From the NCBI GenBank assembly GCA_037039925.1, contig JAXRKP010000174.1, forward strand, positions 186,001-250,000: a DNA stretch of 64,000 nucleotides, given 5' to 3'. Below, one piece after another: positions 46,401 through 57,565 of this stretch (positions within the stretch are counted from its first letter, which is position 1; each line of letters opens with the position of its first letter). A program made the position numbers and the translations under genes. The notes under the pieces are model-generated. The model was given only the letters and a program-made list of their open reading frames with translations, made no database searches and was not told the origin of the DNA. Origin of the DNA: Doris montereyensis (taxonomy: Eukaryota; Mollusca; Gastropoda; Nudibranchia; Dorididae).

Positions 46401-49400
46401 CCCTAAGAGCTATCACATTCCCCTCTATTAAATTCCCCTGAATGTTATCACATTCCACTAAAAGCTATCACATTCCCCTCCATCACATTCCCTGAAAGCT
46501 ATCACATTCCCCTAAAAGCTATCACATTCATTCTCCTAAAAGCTTTCACATTCCCTGAAAGCTATCATATTCCCCTGTACAAATTCCTCTTTATCACATT
46601 CCCTAAAAGCTATCGCATTCCCCTCTATCACATTCCTCTCTATCACATTCCCCTAAAAGCTATCATATTCCCCTCTATCAAATTCCTCTTTATCACATTC
46701 CCTCTATCACATTCCCTAAGAGCTATCACATTCCCCTCTATCACATTCCTCTCTATTACATTCCCCTAAAAGCTATCCCATTCCCCTCTATCACACTCTC
46801 CTAAAAGCTATCACATACCCATCTATCAAATTCCTCTCTATCACATTCCCCTCTATCACATTCCTCTCTATTACATTCCCCTAAAAGCTATCCCATTCCC
46901 CTCTATCACACTCTCCTAAAAGCTATCACATACCCATCTATCAAATTCCTCTCTATCACATTCCCCTCTATCACACTCCCCTAAAAGCTATCACATACCC
47001 CTCTATCAAATTCTCTCTATCACATTCCCCTCTATCACATATTTTTCTCTTATTTTCTGTTATTTGAATACATTTTTTCTCTCATAAACCAAAGAAAAGA
47101 GTAGGATAATACTTTGAAACATCATAAAACCTTGAAAGGCTCTCAACTACTTCTAATTGACACTGTTTCAAGTGCACCAACACCTTTTTACTAATTTTGA
47201 GATGGTACCTTTTGATAATAGGTGCGCGGAATATGTTCCGTATGTTCCGGCTGATATAAGGCAATATTCATAAAAGATCCTCAAATAAGTTTTTTTTGAT
47301 AGCGTTTATTGTGTAAGCGATCACAATAAGTACCAACTTGCTGTACTTGCTATCAATTGACTTATTTAACTTAACGGATGAAGGAACATTAAGCAGAGCT
47401 ACCAGCTTACCTAATGGATGAAGGAGACATTAAAGCAGAGCTACCAGCTTGGGACCTAATGGATGAAGGAGACATTAAGCAGAGCTACCAGAACTTTTAC
47501 CAATTAATGGATGAAGGAGACATTAAGTCTTTCTTCTTCCAGAAAGCTTATCCTAATGGATGAAGGAGCTAAGTAGAGCTACCAGCTTACCTAATGGATG
47601 AAGGAGACAATATAAAGGATGAAGGAGACAAAGCAGAGCTACCAGCTTACCTAATGGATGAAGGAGACATTAAGCAGAGCTACCAGCTTACCTAATGGAT
47701 GAAGGAGACATTAAGCAGAGCTACCAGCTTACCTAATGGATGAAGGAGACATTAAAGCAGAGCTACCAGCTTACCTAATGGATGAAGGAGACATTAAAGC
47801 AGAGCTACCAGCTTACCTAATGGATGAAGGAGTCTACCAGCTTACCTAATGGATGAAGGAGACATTAAAGCAGAGCTACCAGCTTACCTAATGGATGAAG
47901 GAGAACTTACTAATGGATGAAGGAGACATTAAAGCAGAGCTACCAGCTTACCTAATGGATGAAGGAGACATTAAAGCAGAGCTACCAGCTTACCTAATGG
48001 ATGAAGGAGACATTAAAGCTGAGCTACCAGCTTACCTAATGGATGAAGGAGACGTTAAAGCAGAGCTACCAGCTTACCTAATGGATGAAGACGTTAAAGC
48101 AGAGCTACCAGCTTACCTAATGGATGAAGGATTTGCAGAAAAAATATTAGATTCTAAAAATATTACTCTCCATTTAGATGGAGAATGGACATAAAAAGCT
48201 ACCAACGTTAAAGCAGAGCTACCAATCTTACCTAATGGATGAAGGAGACGAAATAATCAAAAAGCAACTCTGCTACTCAGATTTAATCTCAAATTTAAAA
48301 CCTAATGGATGAATCCATGGGTCGTTAAAGCTGAGCTACCAGCTTACCTAATGGATGAAGGAGACGTTAAAGCAGAGCTACCAGCTTACCTAATGGATGA
48401 AGGAGATGGCTTGGGAGATGGTGCTGGAGGATGAACTTCAATGTCGAACAGAGAAGGAATTTTCTTCACGTCATGACGCCGTGGGGGAGACCCTGAAGTA
48501 ACAATTAATTCATTATGTTTCTTGGCATACATATATATACTATCAAATATTGTCACAGACTTCTAGTGTGAGAAGCATTTTAATCCATATCTTGTTTTAA
48601 AAAATGTATTTTTAAAAAGCAGTCACTACCAAGCAGTTTTTGTACGGTTGACAACCTCAGCTGACACATGACTGAACTAAATCTAATTTTCAGTTGGGGT
48701 GAAGCGTAACTATGTGTATACGAGAATTGTAAAACATCATCTAGAAGCTGAAAAACTGTCCCATAATTGATAAAAATGGAAAAATACATAATACACAGAA
48801 AACAGCCTATAATAATGAGCACACACATATTATAATGAGCAAAATGCCAGATTTGTGTTTTAGCAAGTCTCCTACATAGCAGACAGTTCTCACACAGGAG
48901 TTCAAACATCTTAACTTTTAAGTAAATCAATATTCCCTATAAGAAATGCTCACATTTCCCATAACTCTTATCATCTCACATAGACGATGAAAAAAAATAT
49001 ATGGCCACTCAGCAGGTTGTATAGCCAGCACTCAGGCACAAAGCCAAAAAATACATAAGTGCCAAGCATAATTGGCCTTCACACATATATACATACCAAG
49101 TAGGCTTGGACGAGTTCGAGGTTTCGTAATTCCGCTGTCGGTAGTCATAGTCCGATTCATAGTCAGGATCATCCATATCAAGTATCTGAAACCGTAAAAT
49201 GATATCAACTTACACAGGAGGTACACAGTTCATTGATTGTTTCATTGAAATTTACCTGTCCACCATTGTGGTTATCTCAGGGGAATTAAGAGGAAAGAGC
49301 AAGATGAAAGATAAGTGAAAAAAGGAAAGGAAAGAAGTAGGACCTACCAGGAGCGCTAGCTAACCGCTCACATACACAGTTCAGTCAGTGATTTACTGAA

Positions 49401-51461
49401 CCTTCTTTATTGAGATCTGTGTGAGATTACACCAGATAATTGATACCAAAAACACAAGAGTAGAGAAGAAATCAAAATGAAATAGACATCAAGCAAAGAT
49501 ACTAAACAAGACAGTAATACTCAATTGAGTTGGTCAGTTATTATTATGAAGAAGAAGATAGGAAGTTGGATTACGAGTTGATCTCTGACTGTCTCATTCA
49601 GAATCTTTCAAGTAAGCCTATTTGAAGGCATAGAAGCAGGCTGTTAATTTAATTACAACATTCACACAAACAAATGAATGGCTAGAGATCTGGCAAGAAC
49701 AAACGTTTCCAACACAACATTATAGCAGTGTTATTTACTAAAACAAGATTAAGTTCAGTTGATAATGTATACTTTCTATCAGACAATTTTTAATATATCA
49801 TAATTTTTCCTTCAGGTTTTTGAAGCTGTTGCATCTTTTTTCAATAGATCTCTCTCTCATGCTCTCGTTCTCTCTCTCTCTCTCTCTCTCTCCCTGTGTT
49901 TCTCTGTCTGTCTCTGTCTGTCTGTCTGTCTCTCTCTCTCAAAATATTTTCCCTAGGGACTTACATCTTCAGGTGCCACCCTCATTTCCAAAGCTCGTCT
50001 AGTTTCTTGAGTCAGAATATCATGAGAGAACTTGCAGCGATCACCAGAAAAACACTGAGCACCGTATGGTAATATTTACAAGGGAAATCTTGTGAGATCA
50101 GTTAAGGATAACACTACAATAGCCATTAATCTGCACATAGAAATACTGTAACTAGCATTCAAATTTATTTTGATGAAAGACCAGAGCAAAGCTATACAAT
50201 TGATTTTTCTTTAGATTCCACCTGACATGAGTTGCCACTATAAACAGTAGACAAATCATTGACTTTGTTAATGTAGAGATAAAAGATATTGCTGTTTACA
50301 AATCCTCTTGGAAACTGGTAGGTTTCAGTCTCTAGATTTTAAAAACCCAAAAAAGAAATAACAATGACAACAAGCAAACTAGAACAACAATCGGAGAGCC
50401 AAGATTTTTTCTTTCTTTTTCTTTTACATATCACTTATTTTGTACACTTATGCCCAAAACTACCAGTATCACTTTAAGCCCACCTAAAGGCTAAAGACTT
50501 TGTGAGACACCATTTCATAGGTGTCTATTTACTAATGAATCTGGTGAGGGCAAAAGGATATCATGCATGTAGAGACAGCGTTCTTTGTGGCAGCCTTTGA
50601 CGGTCAGATGGTATTTACACACTTCCATCCTCTTAGCCTGATCCATGTCGTGATTGAACGGACAACCGCTTCCCTGAGGAATGAAATGACGTGACCATGT
50701 AGCTTGTTAGATTACCTGAATATGATTTCCATTTTTTAATCCAAATTGTGTCATTTTAAAATCCTCAGCGTTAAAGGAGGCGTTCTATACAAATTTTAAC
50801 AAAAGTTAGTACAAATCAGTTGTCCAATCTGTACATTCCTTAAAAAGCACATTAGGATGCCAATGCACAACAACAATTTACAGTTTTTTAAAAACAAAAG
50901 GGGAAATAGAAGAATGCGAAATTAAACCGCTAAAGGAAAGTCATGCTAATGTTAACTTTTGTAGCCAAATTTACGAAGAAAAATATAGATTCAAAATCAG
51001 AACGAATAAAATAATAATTCATTTGTTTGTTTGTTTCCTTGATATATACCCCATCCACCATGTGTGGTGATCTTGGGGTGAATTAAGAGGAAACAGCAAC
51101 ATGAGAGATAAAGGAAAGAGTGAAAGCAAAGAATTAGGATCTACCAGTGACACCCGCAAACCGCTCATAAAAACTCCCCGTCAAGAGCAACAACAGTAAT
51201 AACAACAATACTACTACTTCTACTACTACGGAGGGCGGGTCAGTGTGAGTGTGGATGAGTGTGCGTGTGTGTGTATGAATGTCAATCATGGTCATATTAT
51301 GTTCAATTGTGTTATATGATGGTGTGAGTGAATAATGTTTTGAATGACAAATTATGTGTAAACTTATGTACTTAAATTAAATATATTTTTGTAACATGAG
51401 AAATGTAAATCAAAAGAAAAAATTGCCTTCTTTGGACAATAAAGATTATTATTACTACTAT

Positions 51462-51505
<44 letters not shown>

Positions 51506-54500
51506 ATAATAATAATGCTTTATTGCCATTTGTAAACAGAATACAGTAGGAATGTGGATTGGTGTTGTACAAAATCATAATGCACATAACTGACACCAAT
51601 AATATTAAGGTAATTGGAACTGAGCATATAACAATAACAGTAATAATAATTTAACAATGTCAACTTAACTAAAAATCATACTACTACTACTGCTACTTAT
51701 ACTACCAATGATAAATTTGAGGTGAAAGCTGACCAACCTTAGCACATTTGCCATCCCTGTAGAATTTGCACTTGGGCCGATCTGACATGGCTATGTCTAT
51801 GAGAGCCTTTTTCTTGGGGGGACCTTCAGCTTTGCCAAAATCTTGCCCCCGTCTTTTACCCATTCCCAACTGGCTTCTGTCTGGCCGTTTCTTCTTCTTG
51901 AATGTCACACCCGTTTGAATACTCCCTGGGAAGCAAAGGAAAATATAGTGAGAACCAAAGAAAGGTAGAAAAATCCTGTACAAAGACTTTGAATTAATTA
52001 GCAGTGGAACAATAGAAAGCTAAACTCAAATTTGTAACAAGGAAATAAACTAGAACATTAGCCAATGTCGGAAATAATGGGAAATCAGGAGACTACAAGA
52101 TGGTCAGTGGTGGTATTTTAATCTATGGTAGAATCTCAGTATAACGTACCCATGATGCAACATGTCCTCTGCTACAAAATCGTTTTTTCCAGGTCTCAAG
52201 TCAAGTCACAAAGTTTTCCCCTCTTCATAAATCACCTGGTCCATAACGTAGTCTTCTAAAACGTACATTTGGATGCAAATGACCATTTTCGGAGCATTAT
52301 TTCATTTAAGATTTTTTCCCCACTGTACTTTTATTCCACAAAATGAAGGTGGACAACGTCATAACTAATCTTCAATGTCAAAAGGCCTACTTTTGCCAGA
52401 ACCCTTTGAGGGCATTATATGAGCTTGAGTGATATGGCGTTGTCACTTTCGGCTGAGGCTAGGATTGGTACCTTTCACCTTGTAAGCTAAATCAGATCTT
52501 GGCGGTGTGTCTTCCCGTAACACATTAAATTACCAATCATAGTAAACTCGTTTAGGTAATTTCTAACAATGTCAGAACGATAAACTTAACTTTCTGTAAA
52601 GTCACTAGATATCCAACAAGAAAAATGTCAAGGTGACATGTTACACATCAGGATTGCTGGTCACTATCCATACAAGAAGCAATTTTGGAGAGAGAAAAAA
52701 CCTTTTGTTTCTCAAACATCTGAAAAGAACTAACTTTCACTGTCGTCTCTATAAAAACACATAGTAATAATAATAATCATATGACTAAAAACATTCACTA
52801 CTGAACCCGTTGCAGTTAACATTTCCTTCAACTGTCATTTGTAAAACCGTCTTCAAAGTCTTACTCCAAAGTCGTCAAATGCTCCATGTGCTGATAGCCA
52901 CCTGCAGCCAAAGTAAATGTTATATCTATAAATCTTCAAGCGCAGGGCCAGGTCAAGGACACTTACCTCCTTCTCATCGGCAGCCACAGATGCGTCCAGG
53001 TAGCCTCCAGACAACAAGCCAAGAGACGGTGGCGGGTATTGACTGGCGTATGCAAAGAAGAAAAATACAAGTGAGGTCGTCTTTCTCTAATTTTGTTTGT
53101 TTTCGTTTGGATACAACATCAGATACAAGTAGAGCCATAGACCTTCATTAAAAGATCTACTGTCAAGTTCCATGACAAATTTGATTGATGACAAGAAAGA
53201 AAACAAAGTTTTGAATATAACATATCCATTTTTCAAAAGCAGATGTGTGACAGAGAGAGAGTTGAGATGACCAAATTCATTTAAGTCACATTGTACTAAG
53301 ACAAAAGCATGAAATAGTAAAATAAAAGTATCACGACTGGGTTCAAAGGAAGGACCAATGACCAATGGCAAAAAGCCAATTACAGTGCAACAAGCATATG
53401 TCAAACTTCAACAGTTATAGTTAAAGGAATCTGTGATTGGGGAACACGTTGCAAATGCATTAGGTGACAAGGAAAATACCCTTACACTTACACTACAGAG
53501 TATTTAATGACCTGATGATCTTTTGTCTTGAATTTCTTGGCTTAAAGGGTGAGGGTAATTTTTTTTTTCTCTGCTATTTCCAGATGAGAAATATAGAGAT
53601 CTAAAGTAAAAAAAAATGATTACAAGAGCCTGAAACGAACACTGTACTGTGAATAGATTGGTAGTGCAAGATGTAAAGAAATGTATGCGATGAGATGAGA
53701 AAGCAGCGCTACATGGATCAGTAATACTAACAGTACAACTACTACAATACACATGTGTAACAGTGTGTAACCTGCCTCATGGGTAGAATCAGTACAACAC
53801 AGTGGGGGTTAATTTTAGTTATCGGCTGGCTGAAAAAATTGCTTTGCACTGCTTGACCAGCAGGTAAATAGTTAGGAAAATGTGAACTTTTGCAAGAAAA
53901 AAAAAAGGAAATAACTTTGACGATGTCATTTGTTCAGAGAAATGGTGGATTCAATGAGCGTGTTTGGCAAATGCGTGTTACACTGTACCATAAATTAAAG
54001 AAAGAAAAATGTCATGCTACAACTAGAAAAACACACAGAAAGCAGACCTCCGCCAAGGCCGCTAATCACTCCCATATGGCATTGTCAGAAATGCGGCATT
54101 TTTATAACGCAACATAATATCTATATGATATTGATAATAAACTGAAAGCAAAACTCTACTCACTCATTCTCCGAGTCCTCAGAATAGGAGGGACTGTCTT
54201 AAGAGGCCAGGCGGACTCTGGTAGCCCTTAGTTCTACCGCCAGGGTTCTTACTGGACTTGCCGTGGGGCGGGCTGCGTGACGGGGCCTGTGAGGGCTGCT
54301 CTTTGGGCGTCCGCCCTGGTAACCAGAACCCCACGCAGGAGCTGCCTCAGATCTAATCTTCAGGCATCTTATCCACATCCACATACTTTGCGTTTCTTCT
54401 GAATACAAGAAAACAAAACAAAAACATGCCCAAAAATAAACATACAGTGTCACTCTTTGGCAACTTTGTGCCGATGCATTCAATGATTTAGATGGCTGGT

Positions 54501-54823
54501 TAAGAAGAGAGTAACGAAACATTCATTCATCAGCCATTTTATACATTGGGCCTTATCTCCATTATAGTATGTCTTTTTAAAAACTTTTTTTATAGCCACA
54601 ACCAAGGTGATCTCAGGGTTTTTTCATAGGGTTCCTGATTTTGCCTAGATATACTGTGCCTTGTTTTTCAATAAAAATCCTGATTTAAATGCGTGGCAAG
54701 AACTTCAAGCAGCACCTTAAACTGGAAATTTAATAGTCTGAGTTGTGACAGTTGGATTGTGCCTGTTAGTAGTGTTAGTTACAACAGATTATCAACATTT
54801 TTATAATGTAATATTATTCATTA

Positions 54824-54885
<62 letters not shown>

Positions 54886-57565
54886 CGCCTGTATATGTGT
54901 TATTAAAATGTTGGCACCTTGTCGTCTCCTCTCTTGCGTTTGTCTCTGTGTTCCTGTCTCTTCCTGTCCCTCTTTTGATTCTTTCCATCCTCTTTACTGT
55001 TATTGTGGGGTTTGCTTGGAGAACCTGAGTGAGAGAACAAACCATCCATCTCATTTATGTCATTAGATTAAATTGACACATCAGCAATACACAATACCTC
55101 ACTCACACTGTCATACATTACAACTACTACATTACACCTTGGAAAGTGTCTTTCTGTATGTACTGATTGACTGAGCAGTTTTCCAGGTGTGGATTGTCAT
55201 GTTGACACAGCCCTGTGAATACATTTATACATGGATACATTTCACTGTGATTTCTGCTCTCCCCTTGAAGATGTCCCCAAACCACTAGCAACTGTATCTT
55301 ACTTTCATTTTCATACCTGGTATTTATTGCTATTGTACAGGATGTGTTTCACTTCACACACTTTGTTCATGTCAGCAGGATTTGAATTTGAATGCTTTCT
55401 TATCCAATTGCTTCCCCCTTTAGCATTTTAGCAGTGGTAGAGGTTTGTGTGACTGTTGTGGGAGTAAGGAGAGGACTGAGTGTATCTCAAGTGAGTGTGA
55501 GTGTGTGTGGTGTGTGTGTGTGTGGAGGGGGCGGGGGAGAGGGGGAGGGAGGTGGGAGAGAAGGAGGGGGAGAAGGAGGGTATTGTTGGGAGGAGGGTAT
55601 TGTTGTGTGTCTTAAACAGGATAAAACTAAGAGAGAGCCCAAACAGAAAGCTTTATTTCAAGTTCTTTTCTTGATTCCACTTCTTTTCTGAGCATTCTTT
55701 CTTTCTTTGGTGGGTTATTGTAAAACAAAAAACACAAAAAAACCCAACCCAACAACTATCAACAATGCAAGGGCTTCTTTGGCTTCTTATCTATTCTTTT
55801 GCTCGCTCTGGCTCTCTTTCTTTCTCTCTGGCTCTCATTCTCTCTGGCTCTCTTTTCTTTCTCTCTGGCTCTCATTCTCTCTGGCTCTCATTCTTTCTCT
55901 CTGGCTCTCATTCTCTCTGACTCTCATTCTCTCTGGCTCTCATTCTTTTCTCTGGCTCTCTTTCTTTCTCTCTGGCTCTCTTTCCCTCTCGATCTCTCTC
56001 TCTCGCTCTCTCAATTTCTCTCTCTCTCTGTATGTCTCTCGCTCTCTCTCTCTCAATTTCTCTCTCTCTCTGTATCTCTCTCTTTTTCTCTATTTCTATC
56101 TCTGTATCTCTCTATTTCTTTCTCTGTATCTCTCTCTCTCTGTATCTCTCTGTATCTCTCTCTCTCCCTCCCCCCTCTCTTGATTGGAGAAGGTGAGGAC
56201 ATGGGACCGAGGGAAGAGGTTGAAGCTGATGGAATTGGAGAAGAAAGATCACACCTCTAAAAAAACGAAAATCACAGTCAGTCCATCACTTAGAGCCGAT
56301 AAAAAGCAAAGTAACCAAAATAAAAATAGGAAACATATCATACATTACTGTTACTATGAAAAGTTTGAGTTGGGTTACACTGTGTTTGATTGTTGAAATT
56401 TATCCCTTCCACCATATGCAATCTCAAGGTGAATTGAGAGGAGCTCAATTTTGTAATTAAAAATAAAAAAGTTGGAATACTGGCCATTCATGACTACCAG
56501 TGTTACCTATATATTGTCAACTGACTCGATGCCATAATCATACTGAATATTTGACATCACCCTGCATGTAACAAAAACATGCTTCGCTCCACTTGTACTT
56601 TCAGCCATCTTACAGACTTTGTCTCATTGAAATTTACCCTGTCCCTCATATGTGATGATCTTGGGGTGAATTTAGAGGGAACAGCAAGATGAAATATAAA
56701 TGAAAGATGGAAAGGAAGGAAGAAAGACCTACCAGTAGTACCCTTCAACTGCCCACCATCTTACAGAGAGTTAAACTAGTCTGAACAAGACAAACAAACA
56801 TAAAACAGTGTGTGTTACGGCCAGATGAAGCTTTGGGATGGACTCTACAAACTGCAATTTGCAATCATTTCCACGCACCTTCTGTGTCCTCAATGCTGGT
56901 GTCCAGAGACAGTCTGGCATTGGCCGACTCCTCATGGGGAACAGCGGTGTCGCCATTATTACCGTCATCGTCATCCAGTTCGCTGCCTCTCCAAGATTTC
57001 TCCGTCTTCGGCCTCTGCCTCCCCTTTCTTATCCCTCTCCGTTCTCTTCTGGAGCGAGAGGATGTCAAGGGCTCTTCTACCGATTCCCCTTGCTGCCACT
57101 GTCACGCGGGGCACCTGAACGCCGACGGGATCTCTGACTTCGACTACTTCGCCGATCGCGATTTCTTCTGTGAGAGCTGCTGCTGGAGCTTGGGGCGAGG
57201 TCATCGCCCACACTATCCGAGCGCCTGCGAGACCGGCCACTGTCCTCCACCGATCGCCATCTTCCTCACTGTGGCTCTCCGGAACACCGCCGCTTGTGGT
57301 GACTGCTGCCACTACCACTACCGCTGTGGTGGTGGTGATGGCGCCGCCTGCGGTCAGAACCACTTTTAGATTTTCGGGGAGACTTGTCAGCCGTATCTCT
57401 TCCACCACTACGAGAAGCTGAGCCGCCCTTGTCAACTGCTTTCATCTCTTGTATCTCCTCGTCAATTTTCGCCGTCCACACCCTTCCTCCGCGCTTCCTC
57501 CATCACCACATCTGGCATCTCAGATCTCGTGGACATACTTCTTCCTTGACCTCTTGGTTGGACAT
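38405..57565 (-). CDS. ZC3H4: ZC3H4-type CCCH zinc-finger protein (gene span, at least 14 exons)
   Basis: Exons 5' to 3': 57615-56879, 55024-54918, 54398-54164, 53042-52967, 51925-51738, 50673-50562, 50091-49965, 49185-49097, 48492-48390, 45071-43485, 42596-42411, 41606-41518, 41047-40911, 40487-38405. Conserved order: RS/basic region, three CCCH fingers, [11 protein letters not shown], a FMRIQQQ coiled segment, [10 protein letters not shown], many DPRL motifs, then YNSYNRPKP and [13 protein letters not shown] near the end, as in vertebrate ZC3H4. Family role: nuclear RNA-binding partner of WDR82 that ends non-productive pol II transcription; Su(s) is the fly relative. Several single-base frameshifts and two phase mismatches (exons 4-5, 8-9) interrupt it. 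ZC3H6 or ZC3H8 is less likely because DPRL repeats and the C-terminal motif fit ZC3H4. Confidence 0.9.
40911..41047 (-). CDS. ZC3H4: ZC3H4 exon 13
   Basis: Acceptor CAG 41048-41050, frame [20 protein letters not shown] then [15 protein letters not shown], ending phase 2 at a GTAAGT donor. The [10 protein letters not shown] helix may correspond to the vertebrate LLSRILKTV segment. Confidence 0.85.
41518..41606 (-). CDS. ZC3H4: ZC3H4 exon 12: [10 protein letters not shown] acidic block
   Basis: [20 protein letters not shown] between a CAG acceptor (41607-41609) and a GTATGT donor, phase 1 in and phase 0 out. Vertebrate ZC3H4 has NWYSSDEDEG at the same place. Confidence 0.9.
42411..42596 (-). 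CDS. ZC3H4: ZC3H4 exon 11: charged helix
   Basis: [35 protein letters not shown] and a Glu/Arg-rich helix, then SSEEADSNG. It aligns by pattern with the vertebrate AQRALYLRIQQKQQ segment. Phase 1 at both ends. Confidence 0.92.
42845..43440 (-). repeat. Dispersed repeat family C, copy 2
   Basis: Inverted relative to 1500-2150 and lying in ZC3H4 intron 10. Landmarks are 'GGTGTAATGGACATGGTGTG' at 42843 and the block at 43290-43370. Confidence 0.65.
43485..45071 (-). CDS. ZC3H4: ZC3H4 exon 10: Asn/Met/Pro-rich repeats
   Basis: Enters phase 2 as [16 protein letters not shown], followed by Asn-rich and MGGPMGG stretches and a poly-Asn tract at 44640-44690. After a one-base frame change near 44625 comes [15 protein letters not shown], then about 12 tandem 14-residue units ([14 protein letters not shown] type; 42 nt each, 44080-44500). 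The 3' part is acidic: [19 protein letters not shown], then, after a second frame change near 43660, an EEE-rich stretch ending QQEAMDG at a GTAAGT donor. Confidence 0.88.
45117..47045 (+). repeat. 19-20-bp minisatellite, about 90 units, in ZC3H4 intron 9
   Basis: Unit 'CCCTAAAAGCTATCACATTC' with GAAAGC/AAAAGC and TCACA/TCCCA variants. Regular to about 46000 and increasingly degenerate towards 47045, where CCTCTATCACATT variants form higher-order blocks. Confidence 0.95.
47070..47345 (-). repeat. Dispersed repeat family C, copy 3
   Basis: Inverted relative to the part of copy 1 around 1540-1750. Shares 'AAAGGCTCTCAACTACTTCT' with the complement of 1725-1755 and the 'TTTATTGTG' block. Confidence 0.65.
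47385..48420 (-). repeat. 42-bp minisatellite made from the ZC3H4 exon 9 / intron 9 donor junction
   Basis: Minus-strand units read 'CTTCATCCATTAG|GTAAGCT' (bar at the splice point) and then about 22 intronic bases. Roughly 17 copies of the junction are present. The rightmost (48390/48389) is the true end of exon 9. The left part and 48130-48300 are interrupted by foreign segments. The plus-strand frame [14 protein letters not shown] is the antisense translation. Confidence 0.93.
48390..48492 (-). CDS. ZC3H4: ZC3H4 exon 9: KKIPSLF block
   Basis: After acceptor CAG (48493-48495) the frame reads [20 protein letters not shown] then [12 protein letters not shown], ending phase 2 at [17 protein letters not shown] matches vertebrate KKIPSLFEIVV, and joining to exon 10 gives IRPSG where vertebrates have VRPTG. 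Entry from exon 8 is off by one base. Confidence 0.93.
49097..49185 (-). CDS. ZC3H4: ZC3H4 exon 8
   Basis: [20 protein letters not shown], then ETSNSSKPT up to a GTATGT donor. Acidic and Tyr-rich. Enters in phase 0 from exon 7. Confidence 0.8.
49235..49378 (+). repeat. Dispersed repeat family A copy
   Basis: 'TTGAAATTTACCTGTCCACC' to 'AAGTAGGACCTACCAGGAGC'; near full length, in ZC3H4 intron 7. Confidence 0.82.
49850..49942. repeat. CT-rich microsatellite abutting ZC3H4 exon 7 donor
   Basis: Interrupted CT/GTCT tract 22 bp beyond the exon 7 donor, inside intron 7. Confidence 0.9.
49965..50091 (-). CDS. ZC3H4: ZC3H4 exon 7: third CCCH finger
   Basis: Joined in phase 1 to exon 6 the frame begins [10 protein letters not shown]; one base is missing at the GG of 50062-50063, after which the frame is [18 protein letters not shown]. 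With that base the finger is C-x8-C-x5-C-x3-H, matching ZC3H4 finger 3. The exon ends phase 0 at a GTAAGT donor. It is preceded by a U12-type intron. Confidence 0.9.
50092..50561 (-). other. U12-type (minor spliceosome) AT-AC intron
   Basis: Minus strand: the donor after CAT-G is ATATCCTTTT (50561 downward), a perfect U12 donor. The branch site TCCTTAAC lies at 50108-50101, with its A ten bases from the terminal AC at 50093-50092. Using it restores YMHEDFPCK, the conserved link between fingers 2 and 3. No U2-type donor gives that reading. Confidence 0.9.
50562..50673 (-). CDS. ZC3H4: ZC3H4 exon 6: end of finger 1 and finger 2
   Basis: [20 protein letters not shown] then [17 protein letters not shown]. 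Finger 1 closes with C-x3-H. Finger 2 is C-x8-C-x4-C-x3-H, one residue short of the usual x5 spacing. Phase 0 in, phase 1 out. Confidence 0.93.
51030..51172 (+). repeat. Dispersed repeat family A copy
   Basis: Leader 'GTTTGTTTGTTTCCTTGATA' then 'CCCCATCCACCATGTGTGGT' and 'CCCGCAAACCGCTC'; near full length. Confidence 0.82.
51450..51512. repeat. (ACT)n microsatellite
   Basis: ACT triplets followed by AAT triplets. Confidence 0.92.
51738..51925 (-). CDS. ZC3H4: ZC3H4 exon 5: basic region and start of finger 1
   Basis: [40 protein letters not shown], then [15 protein letters not shown]. The Cys pair opens finger 1, completed in exon 6 as C-x7-C-x5-C-x3-H. Acceptor CAG 51926-51928, donor GTTGGT (weak), phase 1 in and phase 0 out. 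Exon 4 ends phase 0, so a small exon or a base is missing between them. Confidence 0.9.
52967..53042 (-). CDS. ZC3H4: ZC3H4 exon 4
   Basis: [20 protein letters not shown] then ADEKE between CAG (53043-53045) and a consensus GTAAGT donor. Phase 2 entry matches exon 3. A damaged second copy lies near 60490-60590. Confidence 0.85.
54164..54398 (-). CDS. ZC3H4: ZC3H4 exon 3, frame broken
   Basis: Pieces in different frames: [45 protein letters not shown] and [11 protein letters not shown], ending phase 2 at GTGAGT. At least three indels are required. Basic, Gly/Ser-rich and acidic blocks fit the disordered region before the fingers. The damaged duplicate is at about 61770-62015. Confidence 0.7.
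54824..54885. repeat. (TA)n microsatellite
   Basis: About 28 TA dinucleotides between exons 2 and 3. Confidence 0.95.
54918..55024 (-). CDS. ZC3H4: ZC3H4 exon 2: Lys/Arg-rich
   Basis: [20 protein letters not shown] then [16 protein letters not shown]. The phase 1 entry matches exon 1 exactly. The donor GTGCCA is weak. Composition fits the basic N-terminal region of the family. Confidence 0.75.
55497..55590. repeat. GT- and GGA-rich simple sequence
   Basis: A GTGTGTGG tract runs into GGGAGA repeats. It lies in ZC3H4 intron 1. Confidence 0.85.
55800..56178. repeat. CT-rich microsatellite with TCTCTCTGGCTCTCATTC units
   Basis: About nine units of an ~18-bp variant (55805-55990) pass into plain CT with TGTATCTCT variants. 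Confidence 0.92.
56390..56465 (+). repeat. Dispersed repeat family A, truncated copy
   Basis: 'TTGAAATTTATCCCTTCCAC' through 'GGTGAATTGAGAGGA', then cut off. Confidence 0.75.
56612..56758 (+). repeat. Dispersed repeat family A copy
   Basis: 'TTGAAATTTACCCTGTCCCT' through 'CTACCAGTAGTACCCTTCAA'; near full length, in ZC3H4 intron 1. Confidence 0.82.

Noticed and set aside
47895..48194. Plus-strand frame of [14 protein letters not shown] repeats
   Set aside because: Antisense of the 42-bp donor-junction minisatellite of ZC3H4; the sense strand explains the sequence.
50055..50057. Conventional AG acceptor for ZC3H4 exon 7
   Set aside because: It would keep the downstream frame without an indel but drops FPCKYYHT with the first Cys of finger 3, and no matching GT donor exists after YMH. 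The U12 pair fits better.
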